In this document: one piece after another, positions 1 to 9,330 of the stretch
Numbering within the stretch: the stretch's first letter is position 1
Layout of the letters: each line of letters opens with the position of its first letter
Made by a program: the position numbers and the translations under genes
The notes under the pieces: model-generated
Told to the model about the DNA's origin: nothing
What the model saw: the letters and a program-made list of their open reading frames with translations, nothing else
Databases searched by the model: none
Assembly (NCBI RefSeq): GCF_007003975.1
Contig: NZ_VFTC01000001.1
Location: forward strand, 372,001 to 436,000
Origin: Mesorhizobium sp. WSM4306
Lineage (GTDB): Bacteria > Pseudomonadota > Alphaproteobacteria > Rhizobiales > Rhizobiaceae
DNA: 64,000 nt
Direction: 5' to 3'

Positions 1-1292
1 TTCGGAGACCAAGGGCGCGGCATCGAAACGCGCTGGCTGCGACTTCACGGTCGTCAGCATCTCGCCATCGTCGTCCGACCAGATGATCGAGCTCGGCGTC
101 AGGAAATCGGTGAAGGAGAAGGAGACGCTGGAGCCGAAATGCTCGGCGTGCGCGATGCCGACATTGCCGTTTTCAGGCAGCGCCACCGGCTTCATCGACC
201 AGCCTTCCCCCTTGCGCTCGGCGACGATGACCTTGCCGCGCACATTGTCCATCAGGTTGATGAACAGTCGGTCCTGCGTGCGGGTTAGTCCCGCGATCGA
301 CACCCGATGCGCCGGCTCGAGCATGGTTTCGACAGGCCCTAGTTCGTCCGTGTCGATCCAGCGTTCGAAATCCAGGGAATAGAGGCCGTCCGGCAAGCAT
401 TCAGTGCCATCGGGCGCCGTCCACGGGCTGCGCACGCCGAATACAAACCGACCCTTGAACAAGGCCGTATCGGTGACATCGTCTGGCAGCGGGACGCGCC
501 GGTTTTCGCCCGATGGCAGGCGCAGAAAACTGTGCGAGGAGAAGAAGGCGATCGCACGGGCCAGAAACAGATACTGCCTGTCGCCGTCATATTCGACCCC
601 GACGCCGGCCGCGAGATCCTGTTTCTCCGCCTCGAAGATCGGCGTCGCGTCTTCCAGGCGGCTGCCGCGCTTCCAAAGTTTGACGACGCGCGGATAGCCG
701 GACTGGGTCTTGTCCTCTTCCTCGAAGGCGGCCGAGACAAGGACGGTGTCCTTGTCCAGCCAGGAAAAGCCGGATTTGGAGGCTGGGGCGCTGAAGCCGC
801 CTCGACAAAGGATTTGGCCTCAATGTCGAATTCGCGCATCTCGCTGGCATCGCCGCCATCCGGTGACATCGCCACCAGGCATAGATTGAAGTCGGGATAG
901 AGACGGCTGGCGCCGCTGAACACCCATTTCACACCCTCCTTGGCGGACAGGACATCGAAGTCGATGATCGTCTCCCAGTCGGGCTTCTCGGTCTTGTAGG
1001 AGGCGACCGAGGTGCGGCGCCACAGACCGAGCACATTGGTCTTGTCCTGCCAGAAATTATAGACGTGGCCGTTGAGCGCAGCGCCCACGGCGATGTTGTC
1101 TTCCGCTGTCATCAGGTCGAGCGCCGTCTCGAACGCCGCCTGGTAGGACGGATCGCCCTGCAGTTCGCCGACCGTGACCTCGTTCTGGCGATGCACCCAG
1201 TCGAGCGATTGCTTGCTGGTCCGATCTTCCAGCCAGAGGAAATTATCCTCGGCGGCGGTCTCGGTCTGGCGTTTTATCGTCGATTGGGTCAC
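1..1292 (-). pseudogene. S9-family (prolyl oligopeptidase-like) peptidase, frameshifted, cut by window edge
   Basis: The N-terminal 170 or so residues, from ATG 1292, resemble the start and propeller domain of prolyl-oligopeptidase-family peptidases (an LWLED motif near residue 20, then repeats rich in Trp and Asp). Around 795-803 the reading frame shifts by one base. The original frame runs on as low-complexity Arg/Ser-rich sequence to a stop near 339. The neighbouring frame instead continues as sensible propeller sequence (SGFSWLDKDTVLVSAAF and onward) without a stop to position 1. Inserting one G in the GAGGCGGC stretch would restore the frame. The catalytic alpha/beta-hydrolase domain would lie outside the window. 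This is either a genuine disabled gene or a single-base sequencing error, and the sequence alone cannot separate these. Confidence 0.65.
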
Positions 1293-1416
1293 GCATGGTC
1301 TCCAAGCTATTGGCGGGCGGCCCTGCCTACATCGCGTCCCAGGCGGTTTTATTCAAGATGGTGACGTTGGGTCATCGAGACTGATGGGGGTTAGCCCCTG
1401 CTCCAGACAACCCCTG

Positions 1417-2592
1417 TCAGGAGTTTTGGCGCTTGAAGGATCGGTAGAGCGCGAAGCTCACCAGCAGTGCGTCGAGGCCGGCGATGACCACCGGCAGGCC
1501 GAGCGGGCCGATGACCTGCATCAAGGCACCAGCGCCGAGCGGGCCGACAATGCCGCCGGCGCCCCACATCAAGGCGAAGGCGGCGTTGCCGGCGACCAGC
1601 ACTGTTCCCTTGAAGCGGCTGCCGAGCTCGACCAGCGCCATGGTGTAGACGCCGTAACCGACCGCACCCATGACCACCAGCACCGGCCAGACCAGCGGCG
1701 TGGTGATGAGTACCGGCAGCGACAGCGCGCACGCTGCTGTCGCCAGTGCGCAAAAGACGATCATCGCCCGGCCGCCGAAACGTTCGGCCATCAGCCCGAG
1801 CGGGATCTGCAGAAGGATGTTGCCGGCCGACAGCGCCGTCACCAGCGCCGCGAGCTTTGCCTCGGGAAGCGCATAGCCGGCGCCGAACACCGGGATCAGC
1901 GCATAGGTGCTCTGCTGCACCGCCGCTGAAACCAGCACCGCCAGAAGCAGTGCCGGCGCCAGCGTGGCAAAGCCGAAAAGGCCGCTGGCCGGCTGGCCGT
2001 CATCCTCGAAACCGGTCAGCTTCGAGGACACCGCGCGCAGGATCAGCGCACAGAGCCCAAAACCGGCGATCGCGGCAATGAAAGGCGGCCATCCCGAGGC
2101 GCCCACGGTGATCAGGATCAGCGGCCCGGCCGCGTAGCCGGCACCCATCAGCGCATTGAACACCCCCATCACCCGGCCGCGGCGCGACGGCGGTGCCAGC
2201 GACAGCGCCCACACTTCGCCGAGCACATAGAGCGGGTTGATGACCGCGCCGACAAGAAAGCGGATGACGAACCAGGCGACCCAGTCCTGCAGATAGCCGA
2301 TACCTAGAAAGCACAGCGCTCCGATCAGCGAACAACCTACGGCGAGATTGCGGGCGCCGAACAGCCGCACCGCGGCCGGCACGAAGGACGCCGACAGGAT
2401 GAGGCCGACCGGCATCATCGCCGCGGAAAGGCCGATCAACGCCGGCGACATACCTTGGCGCTGCATCAAAAGCGTAAACAGCGGATAGCTTAGGCCTTGC
2501 GCCGCCCCGAACATGGCCAGTGCCGCAGTGACGCCGGCAAGCGCTGCCCATTGCGTCTCCGCTTCGCCATCGCTCGAACCGGTCGCGGCCAT
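1417..2592 (-). CDS. MFS transporter, 12-TM type
   Basis: A 391-residue polytopic membrane protein with about twelve hydrophobic segments. It has MFS-like loop signatures (LVGAVINPLYVLGEVWALS and RRGRVMGVFNALMGAGYAAGP after TM4-5, LGLMAERFGGR between TM8 and TM9). The length and the basic loops fit the YcaD/drug-exporter branch of the major facilitator superfamily, which moves small solutes across the inner membrane by proton coupling. The ATG at 2592 opens the frame about 35 residues before the first helix. The substrate cannot be inferred. It lies 124 bp upstream of the frameshifted peptidase on the same strand, so the two might be cotranscribed. Confidence 0.85.
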   Translation of the reverse strand: MAATGSSDGEAETQWAALAGVTAALAMFGAAQGLSYPLFTLLMQRQGMSPALIGLSAAMMPVGLILSASFVPAAVRLFGARNLAVGCSLIGALCFLGIGYLQDWVAWFVIRFLVGAVINPLYVLGEVWALSLAPPSRRGRVMGVFNALMGAGYAAGPLILITVGASGWPPFIAAIAGFGLCALILRAVSSKLTGFEDDGQPASGLFGFATLAPALLLAVLVSAAVQQSTYALIPVFGAGYALPEAKLAALVTALSAGNILLQIPLGLMAERFGGRAMIVFCALATAACALSLPVLITTPLVWPVLVVMGAVGYGVYTMALVELGSRFKGTVLVAGNAAFALMWGAGGIVGPLGAGALMQVIGPLGLPVVIAGLDALLVSFALYRSFKRQNS

Positions 2593-2860
2593 GCTGTCTT
2601 CCCAGTGAATTGCCGGCCCTGCGGCAAATCACTTGAGCTAGCGGTTCGATTCAGGGAAAGGAAGGGCCGCGGATGAAATCAACTTGCGCCAAGGGCCGTG
2701 GTGGGCGCGTCCTGTCCGCCAATCCTCCGCAAGGTTGTCAGCTATTCAACTGCCGTTCCGGGATGTCGCTTCCCTCGTCCTAGTGGTCGCCGCCTCCGCA
2801 ATGGCCGGACAGCCGCCGGTTCATTATGCCGCCCGCTACCCGCATCGTACGAGGACCATC

Positions 2861-4438
2861 ATGACCGCCGCCCTGCATCCAGCCGAACCGCCTTTGGCAA
2901 CCGACCGCGCCCGTCGTGGTGGCCGTGCGGGCAAGCGCGCCGGCGGCTCGGCCGCCTTCGAACAGCCGGCTTTTCGACAGTTGAGAAACCCGCTGACGCC
3001 GACCAAGCTGGTCTCCGACGATGAGCTGGAATCGATCCACCTCGCCTCGCTGCGCGTGCTTCGGGAGATCGGCGTCGACGTGCTGCACGACGAAGCCCGC
3101 CGCATCATGAAGGAAAACGGCGCTGACGTGACCGCGGGCAGCGAGCGGGTCCGCTTCGACAGCGACATGATCCTCGATCTCATCTCGAACTGCCCGTCGG
3201 AGTTTACTCTGCATGCCCGCAACCCGGCGCACAATGTGCGCTTCGGCGGCAACAATCTGATCCTGTCGATGATGGCCTCGGCGCCCAACTGTTCCGACCT
3301 CGATCGCGGCCGCCGCCCGGGCAATCAGGCCGACTACCGCAATTTCCTGCGGCTGGCGCAGATGCACAACATCCTGAACTGCACCGGCGGCTATCCGGTC
3401 GAGCCGACCGACATCCATCCGTCGGTGCGTCACCTCGAATGCATCCGCGACCTCGCCACGCTGACCGACAAGGTGTTCCACATCTATTCGCTCGGCAAGG
3501 AACGCAATGTCGACGGCATCGAGATCACCCGCATCGCGCGTGGCATCAGCCATGAGCAGATGCTGGAAGAGCCATCCGTCTTCACCATCATCAACACCAA
3601 TTCGCCGCTGAAGCTCGACGTGCCGATGATGGAAGGCATCATCCAGATGTCGAGCAAGGGCCAGGTCGTCGTCGTCACGCCCTTCACCCTGTCGGGCGCG
3701 ATGGCGCCCGTCACCATCGCCGGCGCGCTGGTGCAGCAGAATGCCGAGGCGCTGTCCGGCATCGCCTTTGCCCAGATGGTGCGCAAAGGCGCGCCGGTCG
3801 GCTATGGCGGCTTCACCTCCAATGTCGACATGAAGTCCGGCTCACCGGCCTTCGGCACGCCCGAATACATGAAGGCGCAGCTGGTCGGCGGCCAGCTTGC
3901 CCGTCGCTACAAGATCCCCTACCGCACCTCCAACACCTGCGCCGCCAACACGGTCGACGCGCAGGCCGCCTATGAAAGCGTGTTTTCGCTGTGGGGCGCC
4001 ATCCAGGGCGGCGGCAATCTGATGATGCACGGCGCCGGCTGGCTCGAAGGCGGCCTGCGCTGCTCCTACGAAAAGACCATTCTCGACATCGACCTGTTGC
4101 AGATGGTGGCGGAGTTCCTGACCCCGCTCGACCTTTCCGAAGAGGCGCTCGGCTTCGACGCCATCCAGTCGGTCGGCCCAGGCGGCCATTTCTTCGGCAC
4201 CCAGCACACGCAGGACCGCTACAAGAACGCCTTCTACTCGCCCATCCTCTCCGACTGGCGCAATTTCGAAACCTGGGCCGAAGCCGGCTCGCCGACCGCA
4301 CTGGAAAAGGCCAACAAGGTCTGGAAGGAACGGCTGGCGTCCTACGAAGAACCCTACATGGACCCGGCGATCCGCGAAGAGCTCAACGACTTCGTCGAAA
4401 AACGCCGCTCCGAAGGCGGCGCGCCGACCGATTTCTGA
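2861..4438 (+). CDS. MttB-family (non-pyrrolysine) trimethylamine/quaternary-amine corrinoid methyltransferase, paralog 1
   Basis: A 525-residue member of the MttB superfamily, whose members transfer a methyl group from a methylated amine to a Co(I) corrinoid protein. Family blocks are visible: TPFTLSGAMAPVTIAG near residue 272, FGTPEYMKAQLVGGQLARR near 335, HGAGWLEGGL near 390 and SVGPGGHFFGTQHTQ near 440. There is no in-frame amber codon, so it belongs to the non-pyrrolysine branch, whose characterised members use glycine betaine, proline betaine, carnitine or butyrobetaine. An upstream ATG at 2684 would add 59 residues of poor quality; ATG 2861 gives the usual family length and matches the second paralog (524 aa). 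It precedes a dimethylglycine-dehydrogenase-like gene, with a repeat and a DUF559 gene between. The substrate is inferred only as a quaternary amine. Confidence 0.9.
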   Translation: MTAALHPAEPPLATDRARRGGRAGKRAGGSAAFEQPAFRQLRNPLTPTKLVSDDELESIHLASLRVLREIGVDVLHDEARRIMKENGADVTAGSERVRFDSDMILDLISNCPSEFTLHARNPAHNVRFGGNNLILSMMASAPNCSDLDRGRRPGNQADYRNFLRLAQMHNILNCTGGYPVEPTDIHPSVRHLECIRDLATLTDKVFHIYSLGKERNVDGIEITRIARGISHEQMLEEPSVFTIINTNSPLKLDVPMMEGIIQMSSKGQVVVVTPFTLSGAMAPVTIAGALVQQNAEALSGIAFAQMVRKGAPVGYGGFTSNVDMKSGSPAFGTPEYMKAQLVGGQLARRYKIPYRTSNTCAANTVDAQAAYESVFSLWGAIQGGGNLMMHGAGWLEGGLRCSYEKTILDIDLLQMVAEFLTPLDLSEEALGFDAIQSVGPGGHFFGTQHTQDRYKNAFYSPILSDWRNFETWAEAGSPTALEKANKVWKERLASYEEPYMDPAIREELNDFVEKRRSEGGAPTDF

Positions 4439-4494
4439 TTGGCGTGCTGGTTTGATGTGCTGACCATTCGTATGGATTTGATGAACAGTCGACC

Positions 4495-4668
4495 CCCACT
4501 CCGTCGAGCTTCGCTCGACACCCTGCCGGGGCGAGCCACGGGTCTCGCCCGTCCTTCGGACCCCCCGATCGACGGGGGAGAGGAAGGGCGCGAGCTTCTG
4601 AAGGCTGGCTCCTTTCCTCTCCCTCCGGAGGGGGGAGAGGTGGCGCCGCGAAGCGGCGACGGAGTGGG
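4495..4668. repeat. MITE-like palindromic element with 12-bp terminal inverted repeats
   Basis: The 174-bp stretch starts with CCCACTCCGTCG (4495-4506) and ends with its exact inverted copy CGACGGAGTGGG (4657-4668). Inside are further short palindromes, such as TCGAGCTTCGCTCGA near 4504 and TCTCCCTCCGGAGGGGGGAGA near 4617. This is the look of mobile or amplified intergenic palindromic elements common in rhizobial genomes. It sits between mttB1 and the DUF559 frame and probably supplies no coding sequence. Confidence 0.75.
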
Positions 4669-5125
4669 AGAAGCCCTCCGCGCAACCCGCAGCCGCCGCA
4701 AAACAGGAACAACGAAGCGAGCGCGTACTCTCAGACAGGCGGGCAACCAGGCGGAGGCATTGCTCTGGCTTGAACTGAAGTCACGCAAGCTTGGCGGCTA
4801 TCGCTTTACACGTCAGTTTTCCATCGGCCCGTTTTACGCAGACTTCGCTTGCCGCGAAAACTGGCTTGTCGTTGAGATCGATGGTCACCAACACGCTGAC
4901 AGCTCATATGATCGCCGCCGCGACGACTTCATGCGCACCGAGGGCTATTCCATCCTGCGTGTCTGGAGCCATGACGTCCTGAAACACCGTACTTCCGTCT
5001 GTGAAACCATCCTTGCCGCGCTTGATGGCAGGCTGGCCGAAAGCACCACCGCGTCCGATCTGCGCTTTGTTTTCACGCCTCGATCAATCGATTCAGTCTC
5101 TTTAAAAACGGATCCATCTTCATGA
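4664..5125 (+). CDS. DUF559 (Vsr/restriction-endonuclease-like fold) protein
   Basis: The frame is open from 4439, but the first 75 codons run through the palindromic element and look like translated repeat, so the GTG at 4664 is taken as a minimal start. The remaining 153 residues carry a DUF559 domain: RARTLRQAGNQAEALLWLELKSRK, then GYRFTRQFSIGPFYADFAC, then LVVEIDGHQHAD and a FMRTEGYSILRVWSHDVLKH block. The conserved acidic residues and the E-x-D-G-x-x-H segment are those expected of this nuclease-like fold. DUF559 proteins are of unknown physiological role. Its 3' end overlaps the start of the next gene by 4 bp. The start is uncertain, and placement beside a palindromic element is discussed in the findings. 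Confidence 0.7.
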   Translation: MGEALRATRSRRKTGTTKRARTLRQAGNQAEALLWLELKSRKLGGYRFTRQFSIGPFYADFACRENWLVVEIDGHQHADSSYDRRRDDFMRTEGYSILRVWSHDVLKHRTSVCETILAALDGRLAESTTASDLRFVFTPRSIDSVSLKTDPSS

Positions 5126-7692
5126 AATCTCACGTCAAAGCGGTTGTTATCGGTGGCGGCGTCGTTGGCTGCTCGGTTCTTTACCATCTGGCCAAGGCCG
5201 GCTGGACCGACATTATGCTGATCGAACGTTCGGAGCTCACCTCCGGCTCGTCGTGGCATGCGGCGGGCGGCTTCCATACACTGAACGGCGACCCGAACGT
5301 GGCCAAGCTGCAGGCCTACACCGTCCAGCTCTACAAGGAGATCGAGGAGATCTCCGGCCAGTCCTGTTCGCTGCATTTGACCGGCGGCGTCATGATGGCC
5401 GATACGCCCGAGCGCATGGATTTTCTGCGCCTGGCCCACGCCAAGGGCCGCTATCTCGGCATGGACACCGAGCTGATCACGCCCTCCGAAGCCAAGGCGA
5501 TGTTCCCGCTGATGGACGAGACAAATTTCGTCGGCGCCATGTGGGATCCGGTCGAAGGCCATCTCGATCCCTCGGGCACCACCATCGCCTATTCCAAGGC
5601 GGCCAAGAAGCTTGGCGCCGAGATCGTGCTGCGCAACCGCGTCGTCGACCTGACGCAGCAGCCTGACGGAACCTGGAACGTCGTCACCGAACAGGGCACG
5701 GTTCATGCCGAGCATGTCGTCAACTGCGGCGGCCTGTGGGCGCGCGAGATCGGCCGCATGGTCGGCGTCGAACTGCCCGTGCTGGCGATGGAGCACATGT
5801 ACCTCTTGACCGAGCCGATGCCGGAGGTCGAGGAGTTCAACAAGTCGACCGGCCGCGAAATGATCGGCGTGCTCGACTTCAAGGGCGAGATCTACACCCG
5901 CCAGGAGCGCAACGGCATCCTGCTCGGCACTTATGAAAAGGCCTGCAAGCCGTGGTCGCCGGTCAACACGCCGTGGGATTTCGGCCATGAACTGCTGCCG
6001 CCGGACCTCGACCGTATCGCGCCATCGCTGGAGATCGGCTTCAAGCATTTCCCCGGCATCGAGAAGGCCGGCATCAAGCAGATCATCAACGGCCCCTTCA
6101 CCTTCGCGCTCGACGGCAACCCGCTGGTCGGCCCGGTGCAGGGCCTGACCAATTTCTGGTGCGCCTGCGCGGTCATGGCCGGCTTCAGCCAGGGCGGCGG
6201 CGTCGGCCTCGCACTGTCCAACTGGATGGTGCATGGCGATCCGGGCTTCGACGTCTGGGGCATGGATGTCGCCCGCTTCGGCGAGTGGGCTGGGCTGCGC
6301 TACACCAACGCCAAGGTGCGCGAAAACTATTCGCGCCGCTTCTCCATCCGCTTCCCCAATGAAGAGCTGCCGGCGGCGCGCCCGGCACAGACGACGCCAC
6401 TCTACGACACCATGCTCGCCAACAACGCCGTCATGGGCGACAGCTGGGGCCTCGAAACCCCGTTGTGGTTTGCTCCAAAAGGCAAGGAGCCGAAGGACAT
6501 CGTCTCCTTCCACCGCTCCAACGATTTCGGCCCTATCGGCGAGGAAGTCCGCGCCACACGCGAGAAGGTCGGCGTCACCGAAATCGCCAACTTCGCCAAA
6601 TACGAAGTGTCGGGACCTGCGGCTGAGGATTTCCTCAACCGGCTGATGACCAACCGCATGCCGAAGATCGGCCGCATAGTGCTGACGCCGATGATCAACG
6701 AATTCGGCAAGCTGATCGGCGACTTCACCATCGCCAAGGCCGGTGAAGACCGCTTCATGATCTGGGGCTCGTCCGCGGCGCAGAAATACCATATGCGCTG
6801 GTTCGAAAAGCACCTGCCTAGGGATGGATCGGTGCGCATCCATCGCTTCGACCAGACGCTGGTCGGTCTCTCCATCGCTGGTCCGAAATCGCGCGACCTG
6901 CTGCAGAAGCTGGTCGATGTCGACATTTCGACCAAGGCCTTCCGCTTCATGGATTTCCGCGAAATGGCGGTCGGCGGCGCCCCCTGCATGGTCAACCGCA
7001 TCACCTATACCGGCGATCTCGGCTACGAGATCTGGATGGCGCCGGCCTATCAGCGTCTGGTCTACAAGGCCATCAAGGACGCCGGCGAGGAGTTCGGCCT
7101 GGTCGATTTCGGCATGCGCGCTTTGCTCTCCATGCGCCTGGAAAAGAACTTCCCGACCTGGTTCCGCGAGCTGCGCCCGATCTACGGGCCGTTCGAAGGC
7201 TCGATGGACCGCTTCATCAAGCTCGAGAAGAACGACTTCATCGGCCGCGAGGCCGCCGCCAAGGAACAGGCGGAAGGGCCGAAGCTGCGCCGCGTCTCCT
7301 TCATCGTCGATGCGACCGACGCCGATGTGATGGGCGATGAGCCGATCTGGGCCAAGGTCAGCAAGGACTATGGCACGGTTGAAAAGCCGCATGGTTACGG
7401 CGCGCCGCGCTTCGACACAGCGGGCAAGGAGGTCCGCGGCTCCAAGGCGGCGGAAGGCGCGTCCGCCGTACGCGGCATCGTCGATGGCGACTGGCGCGTG
7501 GTCGGCTGGGTCACCTCGGGCGGCTATGCGCACACCGTGCAGAAGTCGATGGCGCAAGGCTATGTGCCGGCAGCGCTGGCCGAGGACGAACGTGCCGGCC
7601 TGTTCGAGATCGAGATCCTCGGCCATCGGCGTTCCGCCCGCATCAATGTCGAGGCGCCCTTCGACCCCAGCGGCGAGAAGATGCGGACCTAA
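5122..7692 (+). CDS. FAD-dependent dimethylglycine/sarcosine dehydrogenase-like protein with GcvT domains
   Basis: An 856-residue protein. Residues 5-390 form a DAO-type FAD domain (GGGVVG at 11-16; SSWHAAGG at 43-50, where His46 matches the histidine that carries covalent FAD in dimethylglycine and sarcosine dehydrogenases). A linking FAO_M-type region and GcvT plus GcvT C-terminal domains (about 430-850) follow; the latter bind THF and capture the released formaldehyde as methylene-THF. The reaction would be oxidative N-demethylation of a secondary or tertiary amine such as dimethylglycine, with electrons to an ETF-type acceptor. The position after mttB1 suggests it handles the product of MttB demethylation. 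The exact substrate is not readable from sequence. Confidence 0.88.
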   Translation: MKSHVKAVVIGGGVVGCSVLYHLAKAGWTDIMLIERSELTSGSSWHAAGGFHTLNGDPNVAKLQAYTVQLYKEIEEISGQSCSLHLTGGVMMADTPERMDFLRLAHAKGRYLGMDTELITPSEAKAMFPLMDETNFVGAMWDPVEGHLDPSGTTIAYSKAAKKLGAEIVLRNRVVDLTQQPDGTWNVVTEQGTVHAEHVVNCGGLWAREIGRMVGVELPVLAMEHMYLLTEPMPEVEEFNKSTGREMIGVLDFKGEIYTRQERNGILLGTYEKACKPWSPVNTPWDFGHELLPPDLDRIAPSLEIGFKHFPGIEKAGIKQIINGPFTFALDGNPLVGPVQGLTNFWCACAVMAGFSQGGGVGLALSNWMVHGDPGFDVWGMDVARFGEWAGLRYTNAKVRENYSRRFSIRFPNEELPAARPAQTTPLYDTMLANNAVMGDSWGLETPLWFAPKGKEPKDIVSFHRSNDFGPIGEEVRATREKVGVTEIANFAKYEVSGPAAEDFLNRLMTNRMPKIGRIVLTPMINEFGKLIGDFTIAKAGEDRFMIWGSSAAQKYHMRWFEKHLPRDGSVRIHRFDQTLVGLSIAGPKSRDLLQKLVDVDISTKAFRFMDFREMAVGGAPCMVNRITYTGDLGYEIWMAPAYQRLVYKAIKDAGEEFGLVDFGMRALLSMRLEKNFPTWFRELRPIYGPFEGSMDRFIKLEKNDFIGREAAAKEQAEGPKLRRVSFIVDATDADVMGDEPIWAKVSKDYGTVEKPHGYGAPRFDTAGKEVRGSKAAEGASAVRGIVDGDWRVVGWVTSGGYAHTVQKSMAQGYVPAALAEDERAGLFEIEILGHRRSARINVEAPFDPSGEKMRT

Positions 7693-7735
7693 AAAGGCGA
7701 CAGCGTGTGTGAGATCGTGTAAGGGGCCATCGGCA

Positions 7736-9310
7736 GTGGCCGCAGGCTTTTCCCTCGATGAGAAGACGATCCCCTTGCAGTATCTAGAAAAATGGACGGA
7801 CTGGCTGTGCGAAGGCAAGGTCGGTCCTTTCAACGCCGCGCTGGCCTGTCTCGCGGTCTATTGCCTCGTCCAGATCGTGGTGATGGCGCTGTTGTCCCAC
7901 ATCGTGGGAACCGGCGTCGGCGTCGACGATTCCGAACAGCTGATGTACATGCATTACCTCTGGGCCGGCTATGGCGGCTCGCAGCCGCCTCTCTATACGT
8001 GGCTTGCCCGCCTGGTCGCCGGCGTGCTCGGGACGAACATACTCGCGCTCAAGATCGTGAAGTATCTTCTGATCGGCGTGGCGCTGGCGTCCGCTTTCAT
8101 CGCTGTCCGCCGTCTCGGCTATTCCAGCCGGGCTGGCGCCGCCGCCATGTTCGGCCTGTTGTTGTTTCCGCAGATGGTGTGGGAGATGCAGCATGCCCTC
8201 ACCCACTCGATTGCCGCCTTCTGTTTTTCAGTGGTGCTGTTTCTTGCGCTCGTCGAACTTGTGCAACGCCGATCGCTGTTAGCTTATGTGCTTTTCGGTG
8301 TGGCTATCGCTGCCGCGATCCTGTCGAAATACAACAATGTGATTTTTCTCGCCGCGCTGATCCTGTCGACGCTTTCGCTGCGCGAAACACGCGGCGTCGT
8401 GCTGAATCGCAGGTTTTTGATCAGCGTGGCGGTGGCTGTGCTGCTTTGCCTGCCGACATTCTACTGGAGCCTGACGCACACCGACCAGCTGCTGTCGCAC
8501 GCCGGCGGCTTCGGCATGGCAAGGGAAAATGGTGTGATCCAGAAGGCGCTCACTGGAGTATGGGGACTCGGCAAGGCGATGCTGAATTTCGCCGGGCTGC
8601 CGGCCGGCATATTCGCGGTGGCTTTTCTCATCGCAAGGAACAGGCCGGCGCCATCCCTGCAACCGCCGCCATGGGCCGAAAAGCTGGTATGGCGCACCAT
8701 CGCTTTTGCCTTTGCCATCACCATCGTGCTCGTCCTTGCGAGCGGCGCCACGCAATTTCGCGATCGCTGGATGCTTCCCATACTCGTGCTGCTGCCCACA
8801 GCACTGGCCATACACATGGACGCCAGGGGAGACCGCGGCAGGAAGGTGCAGGACATCGCCGTGTTTGTCGGCGCGACGCTTGCCATCCTTGTGTTGCCAT
8901 TGACCTGGTATGCGCATCTTTATGGCGGTGACAGCCGCGGCAGCGTTGTGCGCATGGACTACACGGCGCTTTACGCTCAGCTGACGGCAAACGGACCGAT
9001 CCGCACAACGGTATCGAGCTGGCACTGGTTGGGAAATCTGCGTCTGATCGATCCCGATCTCATCGTCCTCGATGAGGAATTGCCGGACTTCAGCCATCTG
9101 CTGAAAGAGCCGGCAGTGCTTGTCACGACGAACGACAAGGAAGATGTCGGCGCCGTCCTCGAGCTGCTGGATCAGGCTGGCTATGTGGCAGATGGACCGC
9201 CGCAGCAGCTTGCTGTGCCGCAGCTGTTCGGCAGCGACCCGCCAACCCGCATAGTGACGGTCACGCGGTTGAAGAAGGTAACGGCCGCGGCAGGCGCAGC
9301 ACCACAATAG
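7736..9310 (+). CDS. GT-C / ArnT-PMT-like polytopic glycosyltransferase family protein
   Basis: A protein of about 524 residues with some ten or more hydrophobic helices. The first periplasmic loop carries a DDSEQLMYMHYLWAGYGGSQPPLYTW segment (written here in part) that corresponds to the acidic motif of GT39/GT83 lipid-linked-sugar transferases. The frame is open further upstream, inside the preceding gene, but that part is a shadow. GTG 7736 is preceded by AAGGGG at 7721-7726 and gives a normal cytoplasmic N-terminus before the first helix; a TTG at 7775 is an alternative. Such enzymes transfer a sugar from a polyprenyl phosphate to lipid or protein on the outer face of the inner membrane. 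Donor and acceptor are unknown. Confidence 0.75.
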   Translation: MAAGFSLDEKTIPLQYLEKWTDWLCEGKVGPFNAALACLAVYCLVQIVVMALLSHIVGTGVGVDDSEQLMYMHYLWAGYGGSQPPLYTWLARLVAGVLGTNILALKIVKYLLIGVALASAFIAVRRLGYSSRAGAAAMFGLLLFPQMVWEMQHALTHSIAAFCFSVVLFLALVELVQRRSLLAYVLFGVAIAAAILSKYNNVIFLAALILSTLSLRETRGVVLNRRFLISVAVAVLLCLPTFYWSLTHTDQLLSHAGGFGMARENGVIQKALTGVWGLGKAMLNFAGLPAGIFAVAFLIARNRPAPSLQPPPWAEKLVWRTIAFAFAITIVLVLASGATQFRDRWMLPILVLLPTALAIHMDARGDRGRKVQDIAVFVGATLAILVLPLTWYAHLYGGDSRGSVVRMDYTALYAQLTANGPIRTTVSSWHWLGNLRLIDPDLIVLDEELPDFSHLLKEPAVLVTTNDKEDVGAVLELLDQAGYVADGPPQQLAVPQLFGSDPPTRIVTVTRLKKVTAAAGAAPQ

Positions 9311-9330
9311 CATCGGCAGGGAGGCCTCGG

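Noticed and set aside
2861..4438. Pyrrolysine-type MttB
   Set aside because: Neither MttB frame contains an in-frame TAG, and no pyrrolysine genes are seen, so both are the non-pyrrolysine form.
4495..4668. CRISPR-like or insertion-sequence remnant
   Set aside because: No regularly spaced direct repeats and no transposase; the structure is a single palindromic element.
4945..7833. A 962-codon open frame antisense to the FAD/GcvT gene
   Set aside because: It mirrors the real gene in high-GC DNA, its product is His/Ala/Asp/Arg-rich without family motifs, and the plus strand has clear FAD and GcvT domains.
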